Assembly: GCA_036897095.1 (NCBI GenBank)
Contig: JAYMSP010002516.1
Span: 1 to 23,809, forward strand
Reading direction: 5' to 3'
From: Plantago elongata
Taxonomy: Eukaryota; Streptophyta; Magnoliopsida; Lamiales; Plantaginaceae
Length of the DNA: 23,809 nt
The notes beneath the pieces were generated by a model that saw nothing but the letters and a program-made list of their open reading frames with translations, did not search any database and had not been told where the DNA came from. Position numbers and translations under genes: made by a program. Shown here piece by piece: positions 1 to 11,700 of the stretch (positions within the stretch are counted from its first letter, which is position 1; each line of letters opens with the position of its first letter).

Positions 1-37
1 GGGGGCGCTGGTTTCAACTGTGTGCTAGGAGATTCAC

Positions 38-3000
38 CAGAGCAACCCTGTCTGTAGCGGATAGTGATGCAGTTCCAGAATTCTGAGATTCATCAACTTG
101 AATTCCATTACTCAATTTGTTGATCATATCCTGTATACCCAGAATTCAAATTATCAGATTCAGGACATCAACCATAACTTCATTCATAAAAGATCAAAGA
201 AACAATAATTATTTCCATATATTACCACTTACCAGGTTGACTAAGAGAGTATCCACGATGGGACTGGCAGCAGTACGTAACAAATGTTTGTGTAATATAA
301 CCTAGAATAGAAAAGGAAAAAATTCCACAATTACGAGCCAGAAAGGTAACCATAAAGAAACTGAAGTTGAACAGGAAAACTTACAGCAGTTGACTGGTCA
401 TCTTCGAACAAATCCAATGCCTTCTCATATAGTTGAATATTTAAGAATGCCTAGAACACAATATATGATTTGATTTAGGAACAGTTTGAATAGCATATAC
501 ATCCAGATGGACATAGGAAATGGAAAAGTTCATGGGACTAGGACTACTACTCCATCCCATCATTGGAACGTAAAATATTTCACGACTATAACAAATGTTT
601 TTGCCGGGGTGTCAAGAACCTCAATATTTATCTAGTTCACAATATTATAGGAACTAAACCACACAGCCCCAAGACTTTTCACCAAATAACAACCCTTGTT
701 AACCAGGTTGAAAAGTCTTCATACGGATGTGATCAGGTAAAACAAAGGAAGACATCTGCATATACCTCATCAAGCTTTGGCTGCAGGTTATCAAGCACTC
801 GTTTCATCTTCTGAACATTATCTGTAAAAGCAGTCTTTCTTCTTTGCATCCATGAATTTAGGAGCATGGGTCTCAGATGGGTTGCCAGTGGTGCAAGAAC
901 TGCCTCAGGATCTTTCATATAGTGTCAAAATTAGATCAAAATGGAGGGAAGTTCAATAAGAATACACCTGGACGAAATTGACAACATACCTTCATCATCG
1001 AAGTCTGTGATCAATGACCTTACTTTATGTATCAATGATTCTTCTGATAGGAAGCTAGGAATGTCCATTTTAGGAGCATCCTTTTTAGCCCCCAGATTCG
1101 AATCTGAAACTTGTGAAGCTGAAGCCTTCCCCTTCCTCTGGTTTTTCTTGGATTTAGTGGCAGGAGGTTCTTGAATCTCTATAGCACTTTCAGCATTCCC
1201 ACCCTTGGTGTTTCCACTAGATCTTCCTCGTTTCTTCTTCGATCCCTTCTCTGCTGCCGATTTAGAACCACCTTGAATAACAACTTCGTCCGTATCATGT
1301 AGACTGCTGCTATCATCACGTCCGTGCTTGGCAATTTTGGGAGGATGTGAATCTACAGGAGACGCAGTAGTGAATGCAGATAAACTTATGGTTTCCAGCT
1401 CTTTTTCCATACGATCAAACAAACTCTGGACAGTATAGAACCAAAGACATTAATATAACATCAATAGCATGAACACTGTACAGTTCTTTAAAGATCACAC
1501 ACAACACTTCACTAGTTTACTCAATAATCTCAATGTAACACTTTCTGAGCATCAGGAGTTTGTAAAATGTAGTGTTGTTTCAAGAGAGCAGTCGGAAGTT
1601 TTTTGCAATTCAATAATAGATTAAATACTTTTATAAGTTTCTGCAATTAAAATACATTCGACCAACGAAAATTAAACGCTCAAGGAACGCCCTTACCACC
1701 CAGAAAGTTTTTGAAATTAATTAACAAGTCTCGAATTTAAATGTTCATTCATAAAAATAAACATGTTCTAAGTCAAAGTGCACATGACAGTGACAACTAT
1801 AGGTTGGGTCAGAAATACATATTTTGGGCATAAGTCTATCCTAGAACATAGAGAACGTTGATTTACAAAAGTGAATAACAAATCTGCGTGTGACGTGTAC
1901 ATAAAAATTGATCATAGACATCGATGATTCTATGATACTTCACAGACTCACAGAAGTGACATTTTGTAGCACAATAACAAATCACAGAACAAGAACCTTT
2001 TCTGTTCCTTTTCTCCTACAGACTATTGACATTCTTGTACAGATTTCATGGAGTTCTATGATCTTACCTTAACAAAGGCATCACTGAAAATGTAGGAGTC
2101 CCCCAGCAAATGTGCTTTACTTGACTGAAACATTGCAACTTCATAAGAAAGCTCCAAATGGACAACCAAATATTGATGAGCCATAAAAGTTCAAGGAATA
2201 AAACCAAATCACCTGTAGAGCTCTCTGAACAGAGGGACAGAGTGACAAAATCTTGGATGCGTCCTGGGACACAAAGGATGTTGGTAATATTGACAGAGAA
2301 TCCATCCTGCAGTTAATATAATACATGATACATATACTCCCTTGTTTAACTCCTCAAATGTGATTGAAAAAGGTTTAATATGACAAGAAGTTACTTGCAG
2401 TTAGAACTCACCAGCCACCATGTTCAACAGCGTCTTCAACGGAAGCATCCAACATCTCAATAAGAGAACCATGAACGAAGACGGTCACAAGAGGCTTACC
2501 TTCAGGATACCTTGACTACAACATATGAAACACACAGAAACAGTTTATTTCAAAAATCACCTTAGAATTTTTCAATTTCACTGTGTTGAGAATCTATTTA
2601 CCGAGTATACAATTTAAAGTGTGGAAGATGAAAACAGACCAAGTCAAAATAACTTGAGATACCTGCAAAAACTGAATAGGTTGTGGAATACCAAGCTTCT
2701 GGAGATCTCCGTAACTTATGTAAGAATTCTGCACCACAACAATAATAAATAATTAAACGCCAGAGTTTCAGCATCAGTATAAGTGATAAGCAGAACAAAT
2801 GCTCTTTTCAGATCTGAAAGATGGTAAAACTCATTATACACTACTATTCCAGACTCCGAGAAGTTGTTTACAACAGACCGCAGATAATGTTTTTGATAGT
2901 TCTGATATAATAAAATTTCACACCATACTATGATGTGGCTACTCTTTCACTGAATATACAGACTGAAATCTACTATACAATCACCCCTTGTTCTGATTAC

Positions 3001-4280
3001 AAAAGAAATGGAGCCTGTAGTTTAGCTTTGCACCTGTGAGAAGAAGGCATCCACACATTCTTTTTGAGCCATGGCGAACACCTGAAGAAAGGCATGCATG
3101 GTGAATAAGTCGTACAAACATGCATTTCGATACACAGTGCACATAAACAGCATGTAAGAAACCTAAACCGTCAGAGATATTCTAAGAACAAGTGAAACTT
3201 CTTGATGTAGCAACTTATCAACCAATTGCACAAACATAATATTTTTCAATCAGATTCCATGACAGCATTTAGTAAGTGACAATGCATTACTAAACAGTAG
3301 TATTTGTTAAATGAGAGGATCGACAATCTCACATACAGTTGGGGTCCAGTAAACTCCAGCTCGAAGCGAGCCAAGAATCTCCCCTCCCTTCACCACGCCA
3401 TTGAATAATGACTGGAAAAAAGTACTCTCAACTGCCACGCCACTGATACCATCCATATCTTGCAACAGAACCTGCAATGAGCTCCACAACGCCGTCAAAT
3501 TCGTTGGCACAGCAATACCCCTAGCTGCACCCCGTACCATAGCACCCACACGTGCAACGTACGCAGGAGTGTACAACTGCCCTCCTTCAAGCCTACCTTT
3601 CACCTACCCACACAAAATAAACCAAACCATCATATTAAACCTCCACATTTCCAAACTCAATCACAAAACAAACACTACTCAATACATTACCATTGTCCCC
3701 AACCGCGGTTCTAGGACGGACACAACCAATTCCAAACCAACTTGCCACTGTCCCGCAATTTCCGCCAGCGAAATCTGACTGCATTCCTGCAGCCTCTCAT
3801 TGATCTCCTCGGCAACAGTATCCCAATACGAGCTGGAAATAATCTCTCCATTGATCAACATTAACGAAGCATCACTCGCCACCGCGTCGCGTGATTGCGT
3901 TTCGACATGGTACAAATCGACTCCAATTGTATCGGCTAAATCAATCAACGAGACTCTACCTCTTTTGTTAATCTCATGCACTATTTCACTCCTCAATTGT
4001 TCCTAACAACACAACAGGAGTCCATTCAACACAACCGGAGTCGATTCAACACAAGGAAAGGTGGAATGGAGCGATAATTGAATCGATTGTGAAGGGAAAT
4101 GCTTACAGGTGTGATGTACTCTTTGCCGGAGGTGGTGTGAAGGAGATCAAAGTCGATGATCTTGAGCTGGTGGAGCTTCTGGACCAGTTCGACGACGTTT
4201 CGCTCCGATAATCGGATGCTTGATTTGGCTTGCTGAGCGAATTCGAATTGGCGTTGTAATTCCAATAGTTCTTCATCCAT
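38..4280 (-). CDS. UFL1: E3 UFM1-protein ligase 1 (UFL1), 3' end outside window
   Basis: UFL1 transfers the ubiquitin-like protein UFM1 to substrates such as ribosomal protein uL24/RPL26 at the ER surface, working with DDRGK1/UFBP1 and C53 in ER quality control and ER-phagy (family knowledge). Exons read on the minus strand: 4107-4280, 3691-4002, 3337-3603, 3034-3081, 2663-2728, 2412-2515, 2213-2306, 2068-2124, 990-1425, 766-911, 385-450, 233-301 and 38-130. All junctions are GT-AG and join in frame to 644 codons; Arabidopsis UFL1 is about 800, so some 150-200 C-terminal residues are missing. The start is the ATG at 4280 (MDEELLELQRQFEFAQQ), matching the conserved N-terminus. Other family landmarks are GRVSLIDLADTIGVDLYHVE, EGGQLYTPAYVARV and GSLRAG. 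Exon 9 encodes a Lys/Ser-rich, probably disordered linker (KKKRGRSSG). There is no RING or HECT domain, as expected. The acceptor of exon 10 (after AAAG) is weak and chosen on frame. A stop just past base 38 places the last donor there. Confidence 0.93.
4011..4050. repeat. 20-bp tandem duplication in UFL1 intron 1
   Basis: Two adjacent 20-base units, 4011-4030 and 4031-4050, differ at two positions. They lie just upstream (in gene sense) of the exon 2 acceptor of UFL1. A local slippage product; no function is implied. Confidence 0.8.
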
Positions 4281-5534
4281 CTTCTTCACTGATTTTGGCT
4301 ATGCCGATCAATTTGGGGTTTATGCACTTTTTTCTGTTTCTTGTACTATCTTATTTCTAATAAAGTTACCTTCACCTTATGTTTGTACTAATTACCTCAT
4401 TTGACTATTAGAGTTATTAGTACTGCTCAAATTTTAATTATACAGTTAAAAACTTGTGACACTTTTTTGGGAGTTCTGAAATTAAGAACATTTTGTATTT
4501 ATTATGTGATTTTGTGCGTAAATGGTATATTTTTGTCTATTTATAAATTATATATTGTTATATATTAATTATGTGACTGAATTTTCTTTTATATAGTTCT
4601 TAGTATTTTCAGACTCTCGAGGATAATCTCTTTATATTTTATTTAGATGGTTGAATTTATAATGTTACTATTTATATCGTAGAACTGGAATAAAATCACA
4701 ATAAGCATTTGATATATGTTTTAACAGTAAATGATGATGTGTTTCAAGTAAAACATTCTGCTAAGATTTTAATTTTTAAACATTTTATATTGCATGCGAA
4801 ATTGTTGAAGATGGAATTCACATGACATGACTTTCAAATCCTAACACTTATTTGACAACTTCCTTGTGAGTTAGCTCACAAATCCTCGTCCATTTGTTTC
4901 AAGTTTGTCGACAATTCCTCTTTGGATTTTCGGTTTCTGTTCTCCTTCTGTTGATGCTTCTGGAAAGCAAAGAAATTGGAATAGGAATCGACTGCCTGAA
5001 TACGAAAACAAGCAAATCGAGGAACTGGACCTGAATCGGCAATGATCCAGAACCCAACAGTCTCCATGATAGTCCACTGTCCCCTGGAACCTGACTGTTC
5101 TTGTGGAAAAAGAAGAAGAAGAGCTAGTCACATTCCCCGTCACGTTCTCTTTCGCAGCAAGTGCTCTTTCGCAGCAAGAGACAATTGGAGGTTTTCTTTG
5201 TTCTGTTTTTTTCATGTCAGTAATTGCCCCGAAACTTACCTCAATCGGTATTGTGAACTGCAACATGTCACTTCATACATCGTAGCGACGAGACCATATC
5301 AGCTCTATATTGATAAAAATTAAGCTTTCTTGATCACATGTTAGCTCTGTCTAGTAACTTTATCTACCAAGACAATGCTGATACTGACAAAAATGTTGTA
5401 ATTATCAGAATAGTTATGTTTCTTGTAACATGATTGCTTCAAAGTTCAAAGCCATCTTATCCCTTGCCTACCTTAAAAAATCTTGTTCAGTTTAAATCTC
5501 AGATGAAACTAAACAGAACAAAAAAAACACAAAG
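4281..5534. other. Intergenic spacer between divergent UFL1 and malectin-like gene
   Basis: This 1.25 kb spacer should hold the promoters of both flanking genes. From 4330 to 4860 it is AT-rich with no convincing reading frame. From 4870 to 5290 composition is more balanced, and on the minus strand two overlapping frames are open: 4871-5266 and 4876-5067, the latter starting METVGFW and ending in a charged Lys/Glu/Asn tail. I recognise no family in either. They may be a relic exon or chance. No clear TATA box could be assigned to UFL1. An upstream ATG at 5502, out of frame with the malectin start, sits in that gene's short A-rich leader. Confidence 0.6.
5147..5178. repeat. Short direct repeat, 15-base units
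   Basis: The 15-base motif ctctttcgcagcaag occurs at 5147-5161 and again at 5164-5178, a 17-base period. It lies inside the unexplained open stretch of the spacer. Probably slippage. Confidence 0.75.
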
Positions 5535-7987
5535 ATGGAAAAATGGATTCTTCTATTTTTAGCTCTGATCAATCTTACAGATCTTGCTCAAGGTCAACCA
5601 GATTCATGGATAGTAATAGACTGTGGAGCAAACAGAAGCACACTGTCGAATGGATACGTCTGGCAACCAGATGGAGCTTTCATCAAAACAGGCACGAACC
5701 ATCCCATTAGAGCTACCCCCCTCAACATATTTGACCATACTCAACACGGTTCGCTCCTTCACAACACAGAACAAGAACTGCTACACTCTCCCAGCAGAAC
5801 CGACGACCAGATACTTCGTCAGGGAAATTTTCTACTACGGGAACTATGATGGTCTGTCTAGTCCACCAACTTTTGATCTCCAAATTGATGGGAATCCATG
5901 GGCTACTTTTGAGGGTCGCACAGATGTTGCATACTATGAAATTATTTACCCAAACCTGGGGGAGAACATCACTGTGTGTTTAGCACGAACACATGATGGT
6001 CAGTTTCCGTTCATTAATTCTCTCGAGTCATGGCCGATTCTTGGTACTATGTACACTCATATGAATCAGGAACTGGCTTGGTACCTACCGGTACAACTTT
6101 GGTACTGACGATTGGATAATAGGGTGAGAAACTGTGCTTGATTGATCAAGAAACAACCTATGTCTGATCTCGCAGTAATATGTTTGTTGCTCTTAAACAA
6201 GTCTCCCAGTGATACCTACAACCGGATATGGCAACCAATGGCTCTACCCGGGACAGTCAATACAACTGCTGACAGCGGAACAAGTGTTGACACCTTATAC
6301 AGCGAATATCCTCCCGAATCTGCTCTTCTAACTGCTATAGAGTCTGAAAATGGAAACACCACGCTGTTCCTCACTTTCAACTTTTCCAAAGATGCACCCA
6401 CGCTATACATTGAGGCTTACTTCACGGAGATGTCCTACTCATTGACGGAGACAAGGTCCTTTGACATGTATGCTAGTGGAAATCTTTTGAAAAATGTGAT
6501 ACCAGCCTACGAGTTCTTAACTTCTGTGCCAGCTAGCGGCCAGGTTTCAAGCAACAACTTGACAATTGAACTGCAGCCAGACACAAACACTGACCTTCCA
6601 CCTATCATCAGTGCTATTGAAGTGTATACAGCCAGTGAACCCCTTGTGACCACAGGAACAAGCCAAGATGACTGTAAGATATGATTATGGCACTATCATC
6701 CTTATAAGTTACATAATGCTATTATATATGTATCCATCTTTATATAGAGTCATTCAGTTCATAGTTTGAGCAGTGAATGGACTGAATACCCTCACAAGTA
6801 CTTTTGAGCAACTGGAGGGATGGAGTGGTGAACCATGTCTTCCCGCGGATACTGTGTGGCAATGGTTAGCTTGCAGCGGTCCTGATAATCCAAGGGTCGT
6901 ATCATTGTAAGTGTCATTCATGACATTTTTAAGAAAACTCTGCATCATAATCACTTTCGTATAGAACCTGTCTTGGTGCAGAAAACTATCAAGATATAAT
7001 CTCAATGGGAATATCCCAAATTTCAGCCAAATGGGAGCCCTCGTAAACATGTATCGAACCGTTATACACAGAGAAGTGTTACCTGATAGTTACTTCTAGT
7101 AGTATTGAAGAATCTTGCCTGATTTATACTTTGTGATTGTTGCAGAGATCTCAGTGACAACAGTCTTACTGGACAAATACCATAATTCCTAGGCCAACTA
7201 CCAGATTTGAGAATCCTGTATGTTATTTCATGGACATTATAGCTTTCTGCTACTTACTACTGCTCAAAAATCAACCTGATCTGTCATTTTCTCTATGCAG
7301 CAATCTATCACACAATATCGGGGACGATCCCTGCCAGCATACGCAACAATCAGAGGCTCGAGTATCAGTAAGTATACCTCATTTCAGCCTAATATGAAAA
7401 GGCATTGCCAAACCATGAGAATAAAGAACATCTTTTACAGCATTGAAGGAAATCCAAATGTTGTCAACCCTGGAAAGCATAACAGATCGACAGCAATGAT
7501 CATTGGCCTAGCAGTCGGACTACCTTTGGTCTTTATACTTCTAATTCTCGCTTTTATTTACTGGTTAATGCAAAAACGGTCAGATCAAGGACAAAGTCAA
7601 GAAACAGGGAACGGAACAGGAAACGGAGCCCTACCCGACAAGCCCCAAGTTGAACTGGTTATTGGCCAACCCTCTGCACCTATGGAAATAACTGCTGAGG
7701 AAGTAGGAGAAGAAGATTATATTCCAGTTACCAGTTTCATTACAAAACCCGATCACCAAACCATGGTTCCAGAAATGAATTCGGAAGAACTTGAGCAACT
7801 CATTGATCAATACACTGAGGCACATGCAGTTTCTCAGCAACCTGAACTAACATCGGACGACGACTGCATCCCAGTTAGTGTGCACGTTTGGAAGGAAAGT
7901 AACGATCAGGATATGGTTCTAGATATGGATTTGGAGGAGCTTGATGAGATCGTTCAACTTGAAAGTCAAAGGATCAACAAGACATAA
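5535..7987 (+). pseudogene. Malectin-like/LRR receptor-like protein without kinase, disrupted
   Basis: The gene descends from a plasma-membrane protein with signal peptide (MEKWILLFLALINL), malectin-like domain (WIVIDCGA, then FYYGNYDGL), a short LRR block, one membrane span (about 24 residues, near 7490-7565) and an acidic cytosolic tail. No kinase follows. Inferred exons: 5535-6123, 6210-6673, 6774-6906, 7146-7217, 7301-7367 and 7441-7987. Lesions: an extra-base frameshift near a run of six C at 5716-5721; a second +1 shift between about 6061 and 6088; a TAA at 7183-7185 inside the LRR; and an LRR exon of 67 bases where the family uses 72, a 5-base deletion. Ignoring these, length would be about 622 residues, close to kinase-less malectin-LRR proteins such as Arabidopsis At1g25570 (from memory). 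Splice sites are intact and the last exon has a long open frame, so decay looks recent. A low-quality assembly is the alternative, but two lesions lie outside homopolymers. Confidence 0.75.
7715..7960 (+). repeat. Internal protein repeat in the acidic tail of the malectin-like gene
   Basis: The tail contains two similar units of about 32 residues, at 7715-7810 and 7862-7960. Both run D-(Y/C)-I-P-V, then a variable stretch, then Q-x-M-V-(P/L)-(E/D)-M-(N/D), then E-E-L-(E/D) and a short hydrophobic end. Both frames are intact. I know of no named domain with this pattern. Confidence 0.7.
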
Positions 7988-8731
7988 TAATCAGGGCGCT
8001 AAAGTTGATAGTGATACTCTCTGACCCAGTGAACTGTAACCAGGTTAACTTCTAAGTTCGTTTTCTTTGACAACGCATTACTTCAAAATTATTTTGGCAA
8101 AAAGAATGAAGTTTTCCACAATACTACAATTTACCAATATAATTGGAAAGAAATTTGAGGTGAAAACTAACTGAAATTTGAACGTCTATGTTGTTCCATG
8201 GCAAGGTGGGAGTATATTATTTGTAATTTCAGATTCTTTTAGCGATGCTTTCCTGTTAAGACAAGGATCTGTATTGAACCAGCATAGTTCAAAGCTTGCC
8301 TCCGTTTAGGCAGCTTCTCCAAGTGTCACCGAAACCTTCAAATGAATTTTACAGTCTACTCTGTAATAAAGTTCGAACAGAAACATTCATCCACAGTTGA
8401 TTGAGAAAAATCAAGAATTTGAAAGTAGCTAGCCAGCTAGGGTTGAAATTATATAGCAGGTGATGAACAAAGTATTCCAGGGCCATTTTACTAAGAAATC
8501 TATCATTGATTTGCACGAGCCTGCTAAAGAACAGGAGAATATCTCTATGACATTGGTATATTCATTATGGTACAAGCATAGAGCGAAATATAACTGCCAA
8601 TTAACAAAATGTGATTGATGCAATAATCGGGTACACTAAATCATAGAGGAGAGGGTAACCTAGCTTGTTACTGCGCTAGCAAACAAGTTGAACCTGAACA
8701 TTTACATTGTTAAAATGAAGGAGGATGGTTG
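7988..8731. other. Spacer between convergent genes; probable 3' UTRs
   Basis: This 744-base stretch separates the stop of the malectin-like gene from the stop of NOT2, so both 3' UTRs should lie here. A plus-strand AATAAA at 8365-8370 could serve the malectin-like gene, though it is nearly 380 bases past the stop. I see no clear AATAAA for NOT2 on the minus strand between 8400 and 8731. No further gene is visible. Confidence 0.55.
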
Positions 8732-11700
8732 TCAATGTTGTGGCAGCACTGGTTTCTTTTCCAAGAACTCATACTGGAGCACAAAATTTTCCTGCACATG
8801 TGCAATGACCACAAGTTCATGTTTCCAGTCATGTACAATTGCAGAATGCAAGATATATAAGCTATAAACAGGTAGGAAATTTCTGACCTTGCGGATTGTT
8901 TCCCAGGTGATTGGATCAAAACAAATGTAAGAACCCCTTTCATAAGAATTTGTTTTTACAAGAGGATCCATGTTAGCAACCCTCATAAGCCAACATCTGA
9001 GATTACTATGATAAAACCAGCCTCTATTATACCTGAAAACAGATACGGGAATTGCTTATATCAGCAATTAAGAAAACAGAAAATGTTAAGACTTATCAGT
9101 CCACATAGGTCAAAGATTATTACAGATTTAAGAAACGTTGGAAACGATGTTTGGAAATACTAGCAACTAAAAAGACGTGGGGAATAGTTTTCATCATCGT
9201 TTCCTTGAAGAAAATGGAAACATTTTGTTTTTGTCCAGAGAACATAATGAAGTTTCATTCATGCAGATATAAAAGCCAGCTGAAAATTGTAAAGATGGAA
9301 CTCAAGTGTTTGTATGAAAAGATGACATACAATTCATTCGCAGCATATAACTGGGCTTCGTCCTTTGGCATACTGCACAAGATAGATCAGAAAAGAGGTT
9401 ATATTGGACATCAGATCTTGAACGCATTATTGGTATTAGTAAGTGAGATATAAACATTAAGTATACCTGTAGAAAATATAAAACAGAGTGTCCAACTGGA
9501 ACTTCGCGAAGTATGCTTGCTGCAACCAGTACAGCTCATTTCAGAAAGATGCAGATTAAAAGGTAAAGGAACGTGCAACTTGAACAATGAGAAAGCTTAC
9601 ACTTAGAGGTGGTGGTGGTTTAGAATAGTAACATTGTGGTACAGTGAACTCCGAGTCTCCTTTGGCAGGGTCGTCCGACCATGGTGAACCAAATGTTTTG
9701 TGGAGATTATCAGTAGAATTCAAGTTCAACCCTAGTGTAGTTAGGTCAAGTCCAAGTGCAAGAGATGTCAAATCAGTATCGTTCATTCTTATAACACTCA
9801 ACAAACCGAGCAGACCAAATGGGTCGGAAGCTGCTTGTGCTGTCGGCATAGGCTTCACTCCTTGATCTCTATAAATTTGACCAACAGCAGACAGTTGCTG
9901 AAGGCGGAATTGTGATTGATTTTGATGTTGATATTGCTGTAAAATCTGGTCGTATGTCCCTATATTAGATGCTGAACTCGGAGAATTGAGAGGCCGCAAT
10001 CCTATGCCGAGGGGTCCACTGCTCTGGATCATACGGAAAGAAACAAAGGCAATGTCAGACACTAGATTCTAGAACCTCTCAACTACCTGACAACTCCTGC
10101 CCATATTCCCAAAAACTAAATGAATCCACTGATTTTTCTACAAAAATTCATTTCACTCAAGTCCAGTATCAAACAAAAATACTCCATCGACTTTAGCACA
10201 CACACACCAGACCTCCTACAAATTATAACGGAATCAAAACACTGAAAGTAACTAGAGAATTCTTGTTGGCACACCTGCGAATGATAGTTCGAGTGTGATG
10301 ACGAAAACATTTCAGAACCATGCAAATGGTGTAGATCTTGGTTTACATTTGAAAAGGGCCCACCACTGCCAGTTGCTGACATAGCATGTTGTTGTTGCTG
10401 CTGTTGAGGTCGATGAGAGGCAAATGTCGCCCCCAAGTTAAAACCTGCAGACCTTCCCATCTGCAATTAAAACCACAATGACTGAGAAGACCCATCCATA
10501 AACAAGTATAGAAGGCCTGATAGAGCTTTGGCATTTGACTACAAATCAATTACAGGAAAGTGTTGTTGCATCATTGAAACAGAATTGTCATGAAGATGTT
10601 CTTTCTGGTGCATTTCCATAGAGTAATCGGCATTTCCACCTGCATAAAGTTGAACCACACAGATCCATAACTAAGACAATATAAAAAGATTTGAAGTACA
10701 GGATTCCTGATGTGATCACTCATTCATATACAGTAAAAACTCCAAAGGAATAAACTCTCTATAGACATAAAACTCCACATTGTCATATTCCATGATTTTC
10801 TCCGATCCTGCCTTAATTAATGATACCTCTCTATAGCAATAAATGACATAAAATTCAATAAAATATATCTATTTTTTTTTTTTGTGAAACGACTAAAGGG
10901 TATCTCCCCGACCTATTAGTTGGAGGTGAAGCGTCTCAACTGAGCTGCGCTTTGTTGTCTATATATATATATATATGATTTTCATTTGAAATTTAAGATG
11001 TAAAATACTTATCTAAAGTTGTTTGTGATAGTAATTTGAACTTTTGAGTAGTAAACCTACCTTTTGGCTTCCATGGAGGTAGTAGTTTATCGATATATGA
11101 ACCTTCTTGTTGGACCAAAACACATTTGTAGCTCGTCAAGTTAGTATTTAGTAATTTTATCAGATAAATATAACATTTAAGTTATGCACATTATTTTATA
11201 ATAAAAAATATATTTTTAGTACAAACCTCTACTTAGTAATAAACTCTCTATAGGAATATTTTTTCTCGGTCCCGACAATATGACTGTATCGAGTTTTTAC
11301 TGTACCATCAAAACACTTCAAACAAAGGACCATATTAAATTATCTTTCACACATGTTTCGAGCAAAGGGCTACAGCATGTTAAGAGAATTTAGAATGATG
11401 TGTACAGAGACAGAATATGGAAACACACTTATTTTAACATAGCAGTTAATAATGTTAATTATGCTTGATTAACTGTAAAATTGAAGTTTGCACTGCACCA
11501 TCATATAGGAAATCTAGCGAGGGATACGAGGACAAATATTCAGATATCATGGAGATTGCAATAAAACTCGCAGGTCTAGGTATTCAAACAGGTATTAGCA
11601 CCTTTATATCCAGGCAAGGCAGGGAAATCTTCATTTTGAATACTGAATTCTTGATTTTGTTGAACAATAGGGCTTAGACCTTGTTTCCGCAATGAACCTA

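Larger units (their letters stand above)
10731..11302. mobile_element. Emigrant-like (Tc1/mariner, pogo-type) MITE in a NOT2 intron
   Basis: The ends match as a perfect 14-base inverted repeat including the TA target: TACAGTAAAAACTC at 10729-10742 and its complement at 11291-11304. This gives a 572-base element flanked by TA, as in pogo-derived MITEs; the CAGTAAAA terminus and the ggtccc-gacaatat motif near the right end recall Arabidopsis Emigrant (from memory). A 16-base motif, aataaactctctatag, occurs near both ends in the same orientation (10749-10764 and 11238-11253). There is no transposase frame. It lies in the NOT2 intron between exons 11602-11697 and 10554-10639 and appears to contain a SINE fragment. 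Confidence 0.6.

Noticed and set aside
1..22. UFL1 reading frame continuing to the left edge
   Set aside because: An in-frame stop occurs just left of 38; the GTGAAT donor there fits an exon end, so bases 1-37 are treated as intron.
1..4280. Functional linkage of UFL1 and the Ca2+-ATPase as an ER gene cluster
   Set aside because: Both act at the ER, but they are 15 kb apart with two unrelated genes between. Chance adjacency is the simpler view.
9151..9453. 100-codon plus-strand ORF
   Set aside because: It covers introns and a short exon of NOT2 in antisense; the minus-strand exon at 9331-9372 fits the NOT2 domain exactly.
10898..10948. A possible functional tRNA gene
   Set aside because: A-box-like and B-box-like words are present, but no acceptor stem or anticodon arm can be folded, and a poly-A tail follows. 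A SINE fits better.
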